Shown: positions 1 through 14,232 of the stretch, piece after piece
How the letters are laid out: each line of letters starts with the position of its first letter
Position numbering within the stretch: position 1 is the first letter of the stretch
Source of the DNA: Ecdyonurus torrentis
Lineage: Eukaryota > Arthropoda > Insecta > Ephemeroptera > Heptageniidae
DNA: 64,000 bases
Direction of reading: 5' to 3'
Assembly: GCA_949318235.1 (NCBI GenBank)
Contig: OX439131.1
Location: 25,239,403 to 25,303,402 of the forward strand
Program-made: the position numbers and the translations under genes
The notes under the pieces: model-generated
The model's input: the letters and a program-made list of their open reading frames with translations, nothing else
Told to the model about the DNA's origin: nothing
Databases searched by the model: none

Positions 1-795
1 TTGGTAAAACAAAACAAATAAGTCAACAGTAAGCATTTTTAATTTATACAGTAGACATTTCTAAAGAAGATTTCTATTTTTTTCCAGAAAATTATATTAT
101 TTTGAAAAATGAAGTTATAAAATATAATAGTGAAATTATTATTATAATAACGATTAAACAAAATTATAGATACGTTTATATAATGCGCTGTAGGTAAAAA
201 AATAAAATAAAACATTTTTAAAATGTATTTTGTTGATTTTCTCATTATACTATATTGCAAACTCAAATTATAATTATTATTATATAATAATATAAAAATA
301 TGTGAACTATTTAATTTTTAGTTAAATATACGTATACTAAATAAAAATGGTTTATAGTATGTAGAGAAAGATTGGGAAATTGAAATTTTATTGACATTTT
401 CATGTTATAATTACTGCTTACATAATGTTTAAATAATTTGTTACATACTCTGTAACATGAATAATAATGGTGAAGATGTTAATCGTTATATGGCTTGATA
501 ATCTGTATTTATATGGAGGGAGTGTATTATATAAAAAAAAAGTCAGCCTCATCAAACTGGTTTAATGACAGTACTCGATTTTGTCATAGCATTGATTGGC
601 AGGAGCTCTCTCTCTCTCTCTTTCTCTTTCTCTTTCTCTCCCCCTTACCACCCTCTCATCTCATCTCTACAGTATATAAACTGATGCTCTACTCTCTGCT
701 GATGGATGGATCTCGTAATTTGGACTAATGGACCACAGCGTTGTACTCAGTCGGACGTCCTTCCTAATTACTCTCTTCTCATTTCTGTCCCCTAT

Positions 796-798
<3 letters not shown>

Positions 799-869
<71 letters not shown>
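799..869 (+). repeat. (TC)n microsatellite
   Basis: Uninterrupted TC dinucleotides, with a shorter interrupted CT tract at about 605-645. Confidence 0.95.
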
Positions 870-875
<6 letters not shown>

Positions 876-1356
876 AGTCTCATCGCGACCCCAAAACGAT
901 GTATCCGGACGTAACCATGACACAAAGAAAAATAATAATAACAGAAAAAAGAGGGTTGAGTTTCTTACTTCTTTTATTTCTTAAAGTTTAAAATGTTTTC
1001 TTTTAGATGATAAAAAAAATTACAATAGCAGGAAAAGAGAAGAGAAAAAATATTGCATAATAAGAAAGTAACATTGAGAGCACAGGTAAAGTTGAAAAGC
1101 ACAAACCCTAGGGACAATGTTAGCTTTACTGTTTTGTTATAATAATGCTGCTGGTCCATTATCATTAGCAAATGAAGAGCTAAAGAACAAGAAGAAGAGG
1201 AGAGAGAGAAAGCACTCATTTGTGTTGTATATGATTATCATAATATAGAGTTTGTGTTGTAGGCTTTTTGCACTTTGTTTAGAAAGTATTTAATCTTTAG
1301 GCTGGAAATATTGATCTAAATAACTTTTATGTACTTAAAACAAAGACTTTTGTGGA

Positions 1357-1503
<147 letters not shown>

Positions 1504-2723
1504 TATATAATATAGTTCTTACAATTAAAGCATAAATGTGTGTGTCTACATGTATATAATATATTGCCCCTACTTTATTTTCAATAATTTTCAAAGTATA
1601 TATATTATAAATATAATTATATAATACATTATATATAATATTATATCAGTCTACGGAATTGAGGATATGGTTATCACGGTTGTTCATAATATTAAAAAAA
1701 TCAATAATTTTAAAAAACAAAATCAAAACATAGCTATTAAAAGTAATTTAAATAAGTCACGACACCAACACCATTTTTACTCTATTTCATTTCATGTTGT
1801 TATTTAAACCATTTCAAAATTGATAAAATCTCTCTATTTTTTTTTTTTTTAATTTGGTTAATATCTACTGTGACCTGTATGTATAGTTGAATAATCTCAA
1901 AAAATGCATTAAATATATTTATTTTATTTATGATAACAATTGTTATTCTAAAAATACGCTCATATCAATAATGTTTTAGTTTTTAAAACAGAAAAATAAT
2001 TACAAAGGCTAATGGAATTTTTTTGAAGTAATAATATATTAAAAATTATATTATTTTTTCATGAATTAATGTAGTGCTTCGTATGTTAAAGTTCAGATCT
2101 ATATATATATATATATACACACACATTATATTTTATTAGTTTTACATGTCACTTCGTGAACCTAATTCGTGCGTGGCTATTAAATGCACTGGTTGACCAT
2201 TTGACATGATAAATATAAATTAGTTTGGTAGTCACAACAGTTTTTTATTCATATGTAAATAAAATTTATAACAGAGCAACCCGGTCAAATGATAAAATAT
2301 TTTTTATTTACAGCATATTTAAACCATGCATACATTTTTTTTTTTTTTTTTTTTAGTGCGACAAAATGTTTACAACTTACAAACACAAATATTCATATAT
2401 AATAATTTATTTGGGATGTTTTAAGAAATTCCTGTTTATGGTATTTTAATTCATTTTAACAGTTTTAAGCTATTGCATAAATTTTCAGTTGCGGTTTTAT
2501 TAATTTACTTATATTGTTGCAAAAAAAAAAAAAAAAAAATCATTTAATGTCAAGTTTTTAATTAAATATAAATTTAAACTCTGTTATAGTTTTAAAAATA
2601 TTTGAATTTATTGTAAATTAATCTATATTCTCTCTCTTACTCAGACTTTTAAATAAAGTACGAGTTTAATTGTTACACGCTCTTCCAAATAAATTGTTAT
2701 AATTACAGTAAAATTTTTAGTAC

Positions 2724-2857
<134 letters not shown>

Positions 2858-3231
2858 CTTCTTTCCTTTTCTTTCCTCTTTTTAAATTTAAAGTAGTATT
2901 TTTTTTTTAACATTATCTATTTTTATATGATGTATAATATATAAAATCATAGTCGTGTTGTCTACATCATAGTTTAATTAAACTCCTCTTCTTTGTATAT
3001 TACATTATACGATATATAATGAAGCTGGAATGTACATATGCGTATATGATTAATTAATCATTCATCATATGATAGGAAGCTTTTGACTTGATGCTATATG
3101 ACATCAAGGTCTTGTATATATTGCTGTTGTAAAACCTCTTTGCTTTACCATACTATAGTATAGTTAATTTGCAATCATTAACTCCATGGGGCTTAATCGT
3201 TCATCTCTCACCCAAGATAATATACACCGCT

Positions 3232-3232
<1 letters not shown>

Positions 3233-3284
<52 letters not shown>
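3233..3284 (+). repeat. T52 homopolymer
   Basis: Uninterrupted run of 52 T. Shorter T runs occur at 2336-2354, 4061-4088, 13651-13670, 19442-19467 and 20193-20220. Confidence 0.95.
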
Positions 3285-3290
<6 letters not shown>

Positions 3291-4054
3291 CCACTTCCAT
3301 TAATTTAAACAGACATAAATATGAATAATATTTTTTGATGGAGTGGCTAACTATTGTTTTCTTAAAATTAACTTTTTTTTATCATTAGGTGGAGTTATAA
3401 GCAACAAAACAATCTTTAACTTAATTAACTTTTCTTAAATATTATTTAAATTGAATAATAAAAATTAATTTAAAAAATTCTTTTTCCTTATTTTTTTTTC
3501 TTTTACAAGGTAAGATGCTTAATTAGCTGCATCATCAAATTTTTCATTATTATATGTATAAAAATTAATGACATGCATTTTAATATGACTTTTATAATAA
3601 TTTAGATTAATTTTTTTTTAAATATAAATGATAAAAATTTCCAAAATCGAACCTTGTAATTTTATTTTTATTATGAAATTTATTGCTGTGTTGCTTTATA
3701 TTATCAATTCATGATTCATATAGATAATAATTTATTACCTTTGATATTTAAATGTCTTATGAAATAAAATTACCAGTTGGAGAACAGCCTCAAAGCAAAA
3801 AAGTTGCATACATAACGAGGAAAATCTTAAAATTTTTAAAAGTTAAAAAATTAGAAAGAAAGTAAATGTTTTAAACTCAAAAATATATAAGTAAAAAAAG
3901 GTCACTTTAATAGTGGTTAGTATGGTGCATATCAAGATATTTAATTACAGAAAAGTTAAAAAGAAGAAATGGGTCTTCGGTCTCACGTTAAAAATTTTAT
4001 AATATACTCATGCCGAGATCACAGCTTTCTTCTTTCTTTCCTCTTCTTCCTCTC

Positions 4055-4089
<35 letters not shown>

Positions 4090-4249
4090 TAGTCAGTGAC
4101 ATTATGGATCGATCGTTCCACTCTAACATGTTTTGAGGTCCACAAAAGCCAAGAAGCTTCTAGCTAGATTAAATGTATAAAAGATACCTATATATATAGT
4201 ATATATATAAAAAAGTAAGCAGCCATGGTGACTCTTTATACATTATGGT

Positions 4250-4760
4250 ATATGTTACGTACCCTATATAGCACCAGCTATACCCAGGCCAGGGAAAAAT
4301 GTTCTCCAGCAGCTAGCTCAGGGGTCAGGGGGCGGGGTCAAGGAGGAGCCGAGACAAGTCGAAGCAACCAATGGTAGACGCCACGACCTGTACCGTGGAT
4401 GCTTTTTAGAACTCAACATCCATCGGTAACCATAGCAACTTGAAAGATCTCAAGTAACTTTACTTCAAGATTGTCATGCTCTGCTAGCTTCTCATGCGAG
4501 AGAGAAGGAGAAAGAAAGAGAGAGAGTCTGCAAAAGGAGTAAAGGAGGTGAAAACCTCCCACCCTTAGCAGAAGAAAGCAAAGACGACGACAAGCAGCAG
4601 CAGCAGCAGCACCAAGCCAGAAAGTAAAGCACCAGAAGATTCATCGTTACACTTGGCAAACACTTCAAGTATCATCGTCATTGCAAAACGACATGCCAAC
4701 CACTTCATAAACTTGTGAATAATACAACAAACCTCATGCTTGGCGAGGCTTTATACCATC
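4250..4760. promoter_or_regulatory. Promoter-like or 5' UTR island
   Basis: A stretch of near-balanced base composition in otherwise AT-rich DNA. It contains TATATAG near 4264, a GC box (GGGGGCGGGG, 4327-4337), a CCAAT box (about 4368), an X-box at 4426-4439, purine-rich GAGA runs (4500-4530) and (CAG)n at 4592-4610. No long frame is open on either strand. It most resembles a core promoter plus untranslated first exon. Orientation and gene are unknown, since no coding exon follows nearby. Confidence 0.35.
4426..4439 (+). promoter_or_regulatory. RFX X-box-like motif
   Basis: GTAACCATAGCAAC is an imperfect palindrome that fits the RFX X-box pattern GTNRCC-N2-RGYAAC. RFX factors drive ciliary and sensory-neuron genes in animals. 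A single match is suggestive only, but it lies inside the promoter-like island. Confidence 0.35.
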
Positions 4761-5521
4761 ACCAGGCTAAACTCTATATTATAATAATAATAATACTCTC
4801 TGTCAAGAAACATCTTTGTTCTCCAAGTAGAAAGACTAAAGTTTCCAAGTAATATTACATTTCTTGAAAGTTTCATCGACGTCATTAAACCTTAAAACTT
4901 GCTTATTAAATTTCGATTTTCCCTCTATTCCTTTTTTTTTTTTTTTTTTTTTTTTAATTAAAGTTTGTGAATATTTCAACAAAAAGGCAATGAGAAAACA
5001 CATGAATAGAAAACACAAATATCCCCTTTACATTGTAAATACTTGTAATTTTAGCTAAATAACGTAAGAATAAAATAATACGGCTGTTAAAATTTTATTG
5101 AAATTATTGCCCTGTTGTCTTTTTAAGGTATGTTGTGATAAATACGTCCACTAGAGCAGATATTTGGCAACATTGATTTTTGCACCAAAGACGCCACTAT
5201 ACAAAGATATTAAAAGTAATTCATTTTTAAAATACATTTTCAGTATTTTAGTTAAAATTATTTTAAATTTAAAAACAAAAACAATAATAAAGGTAAAATA
5301 TTATTAAACAATATTTTAAATCATATTAAAATAATAATCATACGTCTCTATTTTATAGTTGTTTTATTACAACATATAGTTTTCAATTGTGAATTGTGAT
5401 ATAATTATTATTATATCTCATAGTAATAACCATAAAATAGCCAGCACTATATTAAATTGTTAATTACAATATTACCATAACATACTAAATTATTGTAATA
5501 TTGTGATATAGTGTAAAGTGA

Positions 5522-5529
<8 letters not shown>

Positions 5530-5600
<71 letters not shown>
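5530..5600 (+). repeat. (GA)n microsatellite
   Basis: About 35 GA units. Confidence 0.95.
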
Positions 5601-5601
<1 letters not shown>

Positions 5602-5777
5602 CACTCCACAAAATACTCATTAAAATATAACAACGATGATCTCATGAGATTTACGAGGTGATTTGTCAACCGCGGTCGCATACAATATCGGGGTATACTA
5701 ATGAAGATTTGTGACTCCTATACCACTCATTAACATACAGTACATTTTTGCCTGTAGCCACTTTATAAAATATAAAA

Positions 5778-5813
<36 letters not shown>

Positions 5814-5816
<3 letters not shown>

Positions 5817-7346
5817 GGCCGGCTTGGCCATAAGACGAGGTCTGCGATCGCAGACCGGGCCAACGTCATTGCGGGCCAAGCGGGCCAGAAAAAAAAAGGA
5901 AAGAAAGAAAGAAAGAAAAAAAGAAAGCAAGAAAGAAAAAGAAAAGAAAAAGAAGAAGAAAAGACAACCAAACTTTAAAACCTTTGCCCGATTATATTTT
6001 TAATTTTAATTTTGTATCATATGACTTAATCTATGATGCATGCACACAAATTACTTGGAATGCGCATTTTTATTGTAACTAAAATAAAAAAAAAAAAATG
6101 CATTGAGATCATTGCAAGCCAACTAAATTTTTTATGCACTTGGGCCAGCTAGGCATAAGGCCGTACAAGTTAGTCCGCGGGCTCCTGGATCGGGACTTGG
6201 CTTTTGCGGGCCTTTGGTTCTGATGAAAAAAAAATCAATTAAAAAAAGTTCAAAGGCACTTTGAAAAATAGCTCACTTTTTTATTATTTTAAAAGAAGTG
6301 TTATCATTTTTTTAATTATCAGTTTCAATTAAACCTTTCTTTTTAAGCCGCCGTATTTGCGTTTTTTCAATACTTCTTGCACTATAGTATGTAAATAAAA
6401 TATTATATTTTGGAAAGTTATTAAATTCATATATTTATATTTTATATAAATTATTTATAACAAATATATTTATTATTAAATAAAATATATATTTCTAAAC
6501 ATTCGAGATGAGCCCGTAAATGACCCGTTAAAAAAAAGCATTTGCAAAGAATACAAGATAAAAAAAAGGCAAACAACTTTTCTTTTTTTTTTAGTACAGT
6601 ACAATGTTTATAATTCTCTATAGCATGTAAAATCAATTGTTAATACTTAAAAATAATAATAATTTACAACTTTTGTCTTCAAAATAAAAATAAATTTTTG
6701 TATATAATGAGAAATGAGCTTTTTTTTTTTTGACACACAGGTTCAAGTGCTTTTTTTTTTTTTTCTTTTTCTTTTTTTTGAATTTTGGACTAAATATTGA
6801 TTTCCCCAAGTTATGGCTCGTTTTTTTTTTTTTTCAAATTTAAGCTTGAAATCAAGCACTTTCAAGTCAATTCGAAAATTTTTTAAGTTCTCTACACCTA
6901 TAAATTCCTATAATTATAAATGTACAAATCCCTGTTCTGCCCCCCCCCCCCCCTCTTGTTTCTTTTTTCCCCCATACTTCAATTAAACCATTACATTATA
7001 ACAATCATTCCTTCAATAGAGTTTTTTTTCTATCATACATCAATTTTTGTCTAATATATTTTTTAAGGTGGCCGAAGGTCATGTCATGTAGATCGTAGTA
7101 TATCAAAAAAATGTTATGGTTCAATTACATACTTATTTTTCTATATAATAGTGTTACACATTATTTTAAAAATTGTGAAAAGATTAAAATTTAATTCAAA
7201 ATTAGCGTAAAAACCAGTGCCACGCCCCCTTTTAAAAAAAATTTCGCCTGCGGCGCAAGCTGGGGGGCTGGCGCCCCCCAGACCCCCCAGCATATGCAGG
7301 CCAATTCCCAGATTGCCAGACCGGGCCAACGTACCCCAAGCCGGCC

Positions 7347-7349
<3 letters not shown>
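5814..7349. mobile_element. Non-autonomous hAT-like element inserted in a (TA)n tract
   Basis: The left end CAGGGCCGGCTTGG is mirrored at the right end (CCAAGCCGGCCCTG, 7336-7349). CAGGG ends and an 8-bp target duplication are hAT traits. Both flanks read TATATATA (5806-5813, 7350-7357), as expected for insertion into a TA microsatellite, although TA repeats cannot prove a duplication. The 1,536-bp interior has no transposase frame. It holds a GAAA-rich tract, a motif AGACCGGGCCAACGT repeated near both ends in the same orientation (5852 and 7317), a C14 run (6940-6953) and a GC-rich hairpin near 7260-7285. Confidence 0.75.
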
Positions 7350-7384
<35 letters not shown>

Positions 7385-9175
7385 TATACCAACCCTTCTC
7401 TCATTTACTTGATTGCCTTCCAGCCATGATAGTGCTGTTGTTTAAATAAAAAAAAGTATTTAATTGAATTAAACTTTTATAACGAATAATTAACTTTTAT
7501 AAAAAAGTATACTAGTAATGGAGATATGAAAAATTTTATGTATAAGTTATATAGAAACTTACTCAAGGGTTATAGGACTTTTTTTCTTACTTATTTATTT
7601 AGGAAATAGGATACATCTCTGGGGATATAAAAAAGTAACTTGTTCTGTGTTTACTGTGTTTTATAATTAAGATGAATTGTGACACTTTGAGGCCCCGTGT
7701 GACCATACCACCTGTGTCACATAATTTTCTCATGTGACGTCACATATATAATTGCAAGTTTTAATATTTATTAGGTTTAAAACTTTGAAATAATTCTATA
7801 CGCACATAATTAATAAAAGTATTTATTTATCTTATACGACTATCTCTATATTATACAATAATTTACTATATATATATGTCAACTTTTTATTTATTATAGA
7901 AAAAATTGTTTAGAAGAAGTGAGTCGTGTTAATTGGATTTAGGGTAAAAATACTGTTAAATATAGAAAAAATTGTGCTTTATATATACGGAAATACGGAT
8001 GGCATAATTCATAATTGCTTTATTGTAGAACAAGATAGATAACTCATTGTATGGCAATTGGTTCCTTTTAACTTGATTGTCAAAAGGCCTCAAAGAAGCC
8101 AATCTGAGCCTACTTGCCACATTATAGAATTAGCTGTAGAATTATTAAATCACTAATTTGTCTTATTTTGCCTACTTTCTTGACTTTCTTTTTTTATCTA
8201 TACTCAAGTTATAAAGCATAGAATTACAAATTAGAGATTTGAAATCATATCAACATTAATAAATAGTCAACAATTCAACTATATATAAGTTAATATAACT
8301 ACTGAAAACAATAGTGTTAATCTTATAGTAAAGGAATGCAATTAGTAAAAGTAAAGAAAAATTTCTATTGACATTGTTTATGAGCTTTTAACAAAAAAAG
8401 AAATAATAATAAATAACAATAGATCATTTTTAAAAAATAAAAAGTGAGATGAATGTTATGTTTGAAAACAATCAAGTCATCAATTAGCTTGTTACACTGT
8501 ATATAGCAGAAGCAGATAGTACTAGTATACATGCAAGCAAAGCAAGCAAGCAAGCAAAACTTATTTATGTTTGGCATACACCTGACTATGTTCTGTCAGC
8601 TTTGCAGTGAATTTATTTGTTACCATATTTCACAATACTATACTGTATGTTGTGTTCTCATTACGTTTCGTTGTCCTTGTTATATATTATGTATATATCA
8701 CATCGCAACATAACCACCAGTGATATCTTGTTGTAATCAATGTAAAGTGCAACTATTCTAATTAATAGTCTCATTTATTTATCTTTAACATGACATATAA
8801 ATTATATTATATGGTTAGATGCAAGTAACTGCTGTGTTATTTTTAACTAAAGGAATGAATTATTAGATTTTTTTATTATATGATAATATATATATGTTAA
8901 TTAACTATTATTTTTAAATATATATTAAGGCTCATAATTTCAATATGAAATTTCTAAGATTTTAAATAAATATATCAAATGAATAAATCTTAAATTAATA
9001 TTGTAATAACTTTTTATTGTTTATATTTTATAGGTTTTAAACAATGTTTCTGTCATAACGAGCAGTACTTTCACAACTTGCAGTTTATTATATAGGTTAC
9101 ATAAAAATATAAATATACATAAATGAACAGAGCATACCAGAAAATTATTTTATTTAACATTATGTCTTGAATCTG

Positions 9176-9178
<3 letters not shown>

Positions 9179-9266
<88 letters not shown>
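9179..9266 (+). repeat. (TC)n microsatellite
   Basis: About 44 uninterrupted units. Confidence 0.95.
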
Positions 9267-9269
<3 letters not shown>

Positions 9270-9773
9270 ATGTTGAATAAACCAGTTAATAGTTAAAATA
9301 GTTTAAAAACCATCAATGCTAATTTAAATAATTTTAAGCTAGCTCAACAAGTGTATTATCACATTGCTTTATATATACGTTTTATTTTCAATTCAACAGT
9401 ATTTGATAAATAAAAATGAATTTCTTCCTAATTATTTTTAAAATAATTTCCAAACTTCAATAAGTCCTTTAAAAATACACGTATATAAAATAAATTGAAA
9501 CATCTCCTTTTACTTAAAGGAAAAAAAATCACACCATTTACCACGTCGCTTTTTTCCTTCTTTCAAAATGCCATTTAAATAAATATAAAAAAAAAATCTC
9601 ACTTCTCTTTTTGTCGTCTTTCAAATCATATATACGTATACAATTCTTTCTTCATTCTTATCAAAATTGTCAAATAGTATAAGTGACATTTTTTTATTCC
9701 AAACTTCAATCTTATAAAGGCATATATGCATATAAAAAAAATGAAAGGGGATGATATCAGTATTTTTTTTAAA

Positions 9774-9808
<35 letters not shown>

Positions 9809-11033
9809 GCTGACGACACCCTATGACGAAGCCAAAGTATTGGCATGAAAAAAGATAAGAACTTAAAGAAAAGGTAGAAAAAGATTTTTTTTTCTTTTTA
9901 ATGTGACACACGTAGAAACATCCTTACTTCTGTAAAACGAGGGGACTTTTTTTTTTCTTGCATCGGATCGAAGAAAAATGCGCAAGCATGGAATACTTGA
10001 TATATTTTGTGCGTAAAAGTGCATTTGCATATTTTTTTATCCACGCAATATAGGGTGCTTTAAGCCTGTTGCTGCGATGTATAACATTATATTGTACACT
10101 GATTTTGTATTCAAAAGAAATGTATGTTAAAATTATAAAATGCAACGATGTAAATTGTATTAAAAATATATATATATTATTATGTGAAGGGGAAAATAAG
10201 TTTAAAAAAAATACACAATTTTATTGTATATTTTTCTCTTTTCTGTGTGATTAAAATTTTTAATATATAATAATATCATCAAAGCTTTTAAATTTGATGT
10301 AATAATTTTTAACAATGCATAAAAATACGCTTCTGTATATACCGCGGTATGCTGTATTATATAGGTGTGATTTATTACATTATAAAAAGAAAATTAATAT
10401 CGCGAAAATTGAATTTTTTTAACTGGAAAATATTAAAATTTGATATAATATATTATTAACTTTTTTTATAATATATTTTTATTCTTATTATATTATACTA
10501 CTCCATTAAATTCATTTGATAAGTAAATTAAAATTACATTATTATTAATTGAATATTTTAAGTAAAATGAAATGAAAGTTAAATATTAGTTTAATTTTTG
10601 CCTAATTACATGAATGATATATAAAATAATTAAATTGAAACTACATTAAATTTCATTAATTTGATATTTAATTTATTAAATTCTAAATAAATTGTTCAAC
10701 ATTTTTTAAAAAATTATTATTATTGTTACATTTATTTGCAAAGAATATTTAATTATAATATTCTGTAAAATTCACATCAAAATAAATATTTATGACTTAA
10801 ATTGACGTGAGATAAATTCAAATACCACTTACTTGTAGTAAAACCAGCAAAAAATTGTTGTAAATTTTAGACCTTCAAAATCAATATTGCATTTTTATTT
10901 TTTACATCTTTTTATGTTTAACAATAGGACGAATACAATGCTAACTATCTTTCTTAATATTTGCCTTCAAGGGATTAAAAATTAATAAAGTATAATATGT
11001 TCATTAATTTCTCGCTTTCTCCAGCTATAAAGA

Positions 11034-11149
<116 letters not shown>

Positions 11150-14100
11150 AATGCACACGCGTTTTCAAACAATACAAAAAAAAAAATGTGAAACACTGTA
11201 GAGGCTAATAAATTATAAGTCGTTTTTCTGTAGAGTTTCAATTTTTCCTTACAGAATATAAAGAGCTGGTGAATTATAGCCTCGGGTTCAGGGTATTGTT
11301 CGCACGAGTGACAAAATCGTCTCCCTAGCTTGAGAAGTTTCCATGATCTGGTTGCACTCGTGGTCCACGCCTTGTCAGGATTGATTTCAGACTCAAGCCA
11401 CATAGAATACGTAAACAATCTTAAAGTGGCCAGTTCCATATGCAGAAAAACATAACTATTGTTAAAGTAAAATTTAATGCAGAAAACATAGGACGCAGAT
11501 TTATAAAAAAAAGTCTTTATAAAAAAAAAAGGATAAAATAAGTTTGCTAACTTAAAACTAATTTAAGCATGGCTTATTACAACATTAGGTGTTTTCAACA
11601 AATCGTGACTGTTTTTTTTCTTTTTCTTTTTAAAGTTTTTGTTTTCCTTGCACCTATACTGTATATCAAAACTATACATAAAAAGAACTGTATATTTTTG
11701 GCATTTTAATAAAATTGTTAGGCACATAACATTTTAATACGTAAAAAAAATAATATACGTCACTTTGTTAGAAAGATAAAACGTAAAATGTCAAAGTATA
11801 CTTCACCCTCGTTTACAGCAGGGGTAGAGAGAAAGTGTCAAATGTGACGCGGTCAACAATTGGCATTTTCTTTAATATTACTTGATATCCATGCATAGTG
11901 AGGGCTTCTGTATATTTGTTTTGTATTTTTTTTATATAGTGACGTTGAGCTTTTAACCTATGACCTTTGTCGTTCATTTTTTTTCTTTCGTATAGTCTTT
12001 GGGTATAAAAGATATAAAGTCCAAGTCTCGGAAGACCTACGATTGACGAAGAGAAAACGTGCTAAATTGACAGATGGCAATATACGTATAGTTTTTGTGT
12101 TTTTTTCTTTCTTTCTTTCTCTTTTTTTTTCTATAAATTGGTAAGAATGATGGAATGTATTGTAGGTCGCGAGGGAGGTAGTGGTGATGGCTCCAGTTTC
12201 CCCAAAGCAATCGTGAGATGCTACTTTTATGGCCCTCGGGATTTTGTCGAGGTGACAGTAGCGTAGCGACATCACTTTACGCTTCATCACACTTTGTGGT
12301 GAGGAAAAAGAAGAGAGAACATTACAAGTACGGAATACATTAAAAAAAAAAAAATCATAAAACGTCTCTTTTGCTTTCAGCAATAGTAACTTTAGTTGGA
12401 AAATCTAGCATAATTATTTAATCATTTATCCAAAAGATTTTGATAGTAATTTTATTATTATTATTTTTTTTTGGTAAATCAAAACTAATTATTAGTAATT
12501 ATCGTCAAATTATTCAATGTAAAATAAAATGTAATAAAATAATGCTCGTGAATGATTCTCATTAATACTTGATTAGTATCCTAATTTGGTTTGATATTTG
12601 ACCAGATGATTTATTTGGTTGTCTGATCTGACAGTAAGAAATATCATGTGAAGCGATGATTTAAAGTAATCAGAGGTCACATGTGTTATTCCTAACAAAA
12701 TTTTATGCGTAATTTGTCAATTATTAACTGCCTTAAGAGAGGAAATTAGATTTCAGGATAGTTTTCCTTTTGCTGTGTATAGGTAACTTAAAAATAATAT
12801 GAACCATAAATTATTGTTTTATGATTAAGTTTGTTGCTTCATCAAAGCATTAAGTATATAATAGAAGATTATAATTATGTTCGAATTGTAAGAGGAATTA
12901 AAAATCACACTCATCATAAAGTGCATCGACATTAGCTGTACGTAAGTTTTCGCATGAATGCAATATTTTCTCTCTCTCAAAATTAAATAATTTGGAATAT
13001 TTCAGGATTAATTTTATAATAAAAAAATCACTTTTATTTATAACAAATGTTACAACTTCAAAATAGTAGTTTAATTTTAATGTTTTATTAAATGTAAAAT
13101 TTATAGAACCTTATATAAATAATTAAATATTTTGAAGATCATTTTCTTGTGAAAGCTTCCAAATTTGGTTAAGAAAATAAATTTTTAATTCAAAATCTTT
13201 AAAATTATTTAAAAGCATAATTTCTTACTATACAAGATATGTAATAATAATAATAATTACAAAAACCTAAAAGCTTGCACATATACAGTGTAAAGCTTTT
13301 ATATATAAATATAATATCTTATAACGTCAAGTTTACTAACTTTGCTTAATTACTATGTAAGATGTTATATATACCTTTTCTTCTTAACTTTAAAATTGTC
13401 CTCTCTTCCCTTTTTCATATATTATGTATACACGTTCATCAATAAGCCGTAAGTTATGAGATGCAAGTTTAGCTTTGATCTTTGCTTGTATATCATCTTC
13501 TCAAGCTTCTTTGCTCCTTTTATCTCTCAATTTGTCTCTACATAACTTTTTTCTTCTCTTCTTCCCTATATGATGCGTTTAAACTTTTTCATATATTTCA
13601 TGTCAACTTGTGTTCGTAGGTCCTATACCAAATAACATCTCGTCGTTGTCTTTTTTTTTTTTTTTTTTTTAATTATATTTTTTGGTTGCTTAAATAGAAA
13701 AATAGTATTAAAAATATTTTTGCTGGGGTTTTAGAAAAAATTAAAAACTGAAAAGATTGTCGTATCTATAAAATTTTACTTTCTATATACACAGTAACAA
13801 AAGGTACATAAAAATATGTAAAATATGAAAAAAATAAATAAAAATAACAATACTGAAATGATGAAAGCGAGCAATATTACATGCAAATAATAACTTATTT
13901 TCAAATTCAAAATTCTTTATTCATTTCTTTCAAACTTATTATATGTTATTCATACATTCATAACACAGTTAAAATGCATTTAGCTTAGGTCGTTGCCTCA
14001 AAAATGAGACAGTGTAGAATAGATAGTCTATAAAATACATTGACAATCACATACGTACTGAAATGAAATGAGTAACTTGCAATTTTAGTGATGCATTTAA

Positions 14101-14187
14101 GTCTATATAGTTGTGCAAGTTTTTGATTTCCTTGCGGTACATTGTTTTCACAATGACAGTCAATAATCACCATTACAATAATTAATA

Positions 14188-14195
14188 TGACTTAA

Positions 14196-14230
<35 letters not shown>

Positions 14231-14232
14231 CA
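14188..14232. repeat. Inverted repeat with poly(T) loop
   Basis: TGACTTAA at 14188 and TTAAGTCA at 14225 flank an unbroken T run, with AAA on the right continuing the pairing. Confidence 0.55.

Noticed and set aside
11240..11439. Minus-strand frame of ~60 codons before the (TA)n tract at 11,061-11,145
   Set aside because: Composition is fairly balanced, but I recognise no family and find no clear splice sites. Too weak to call a gene.
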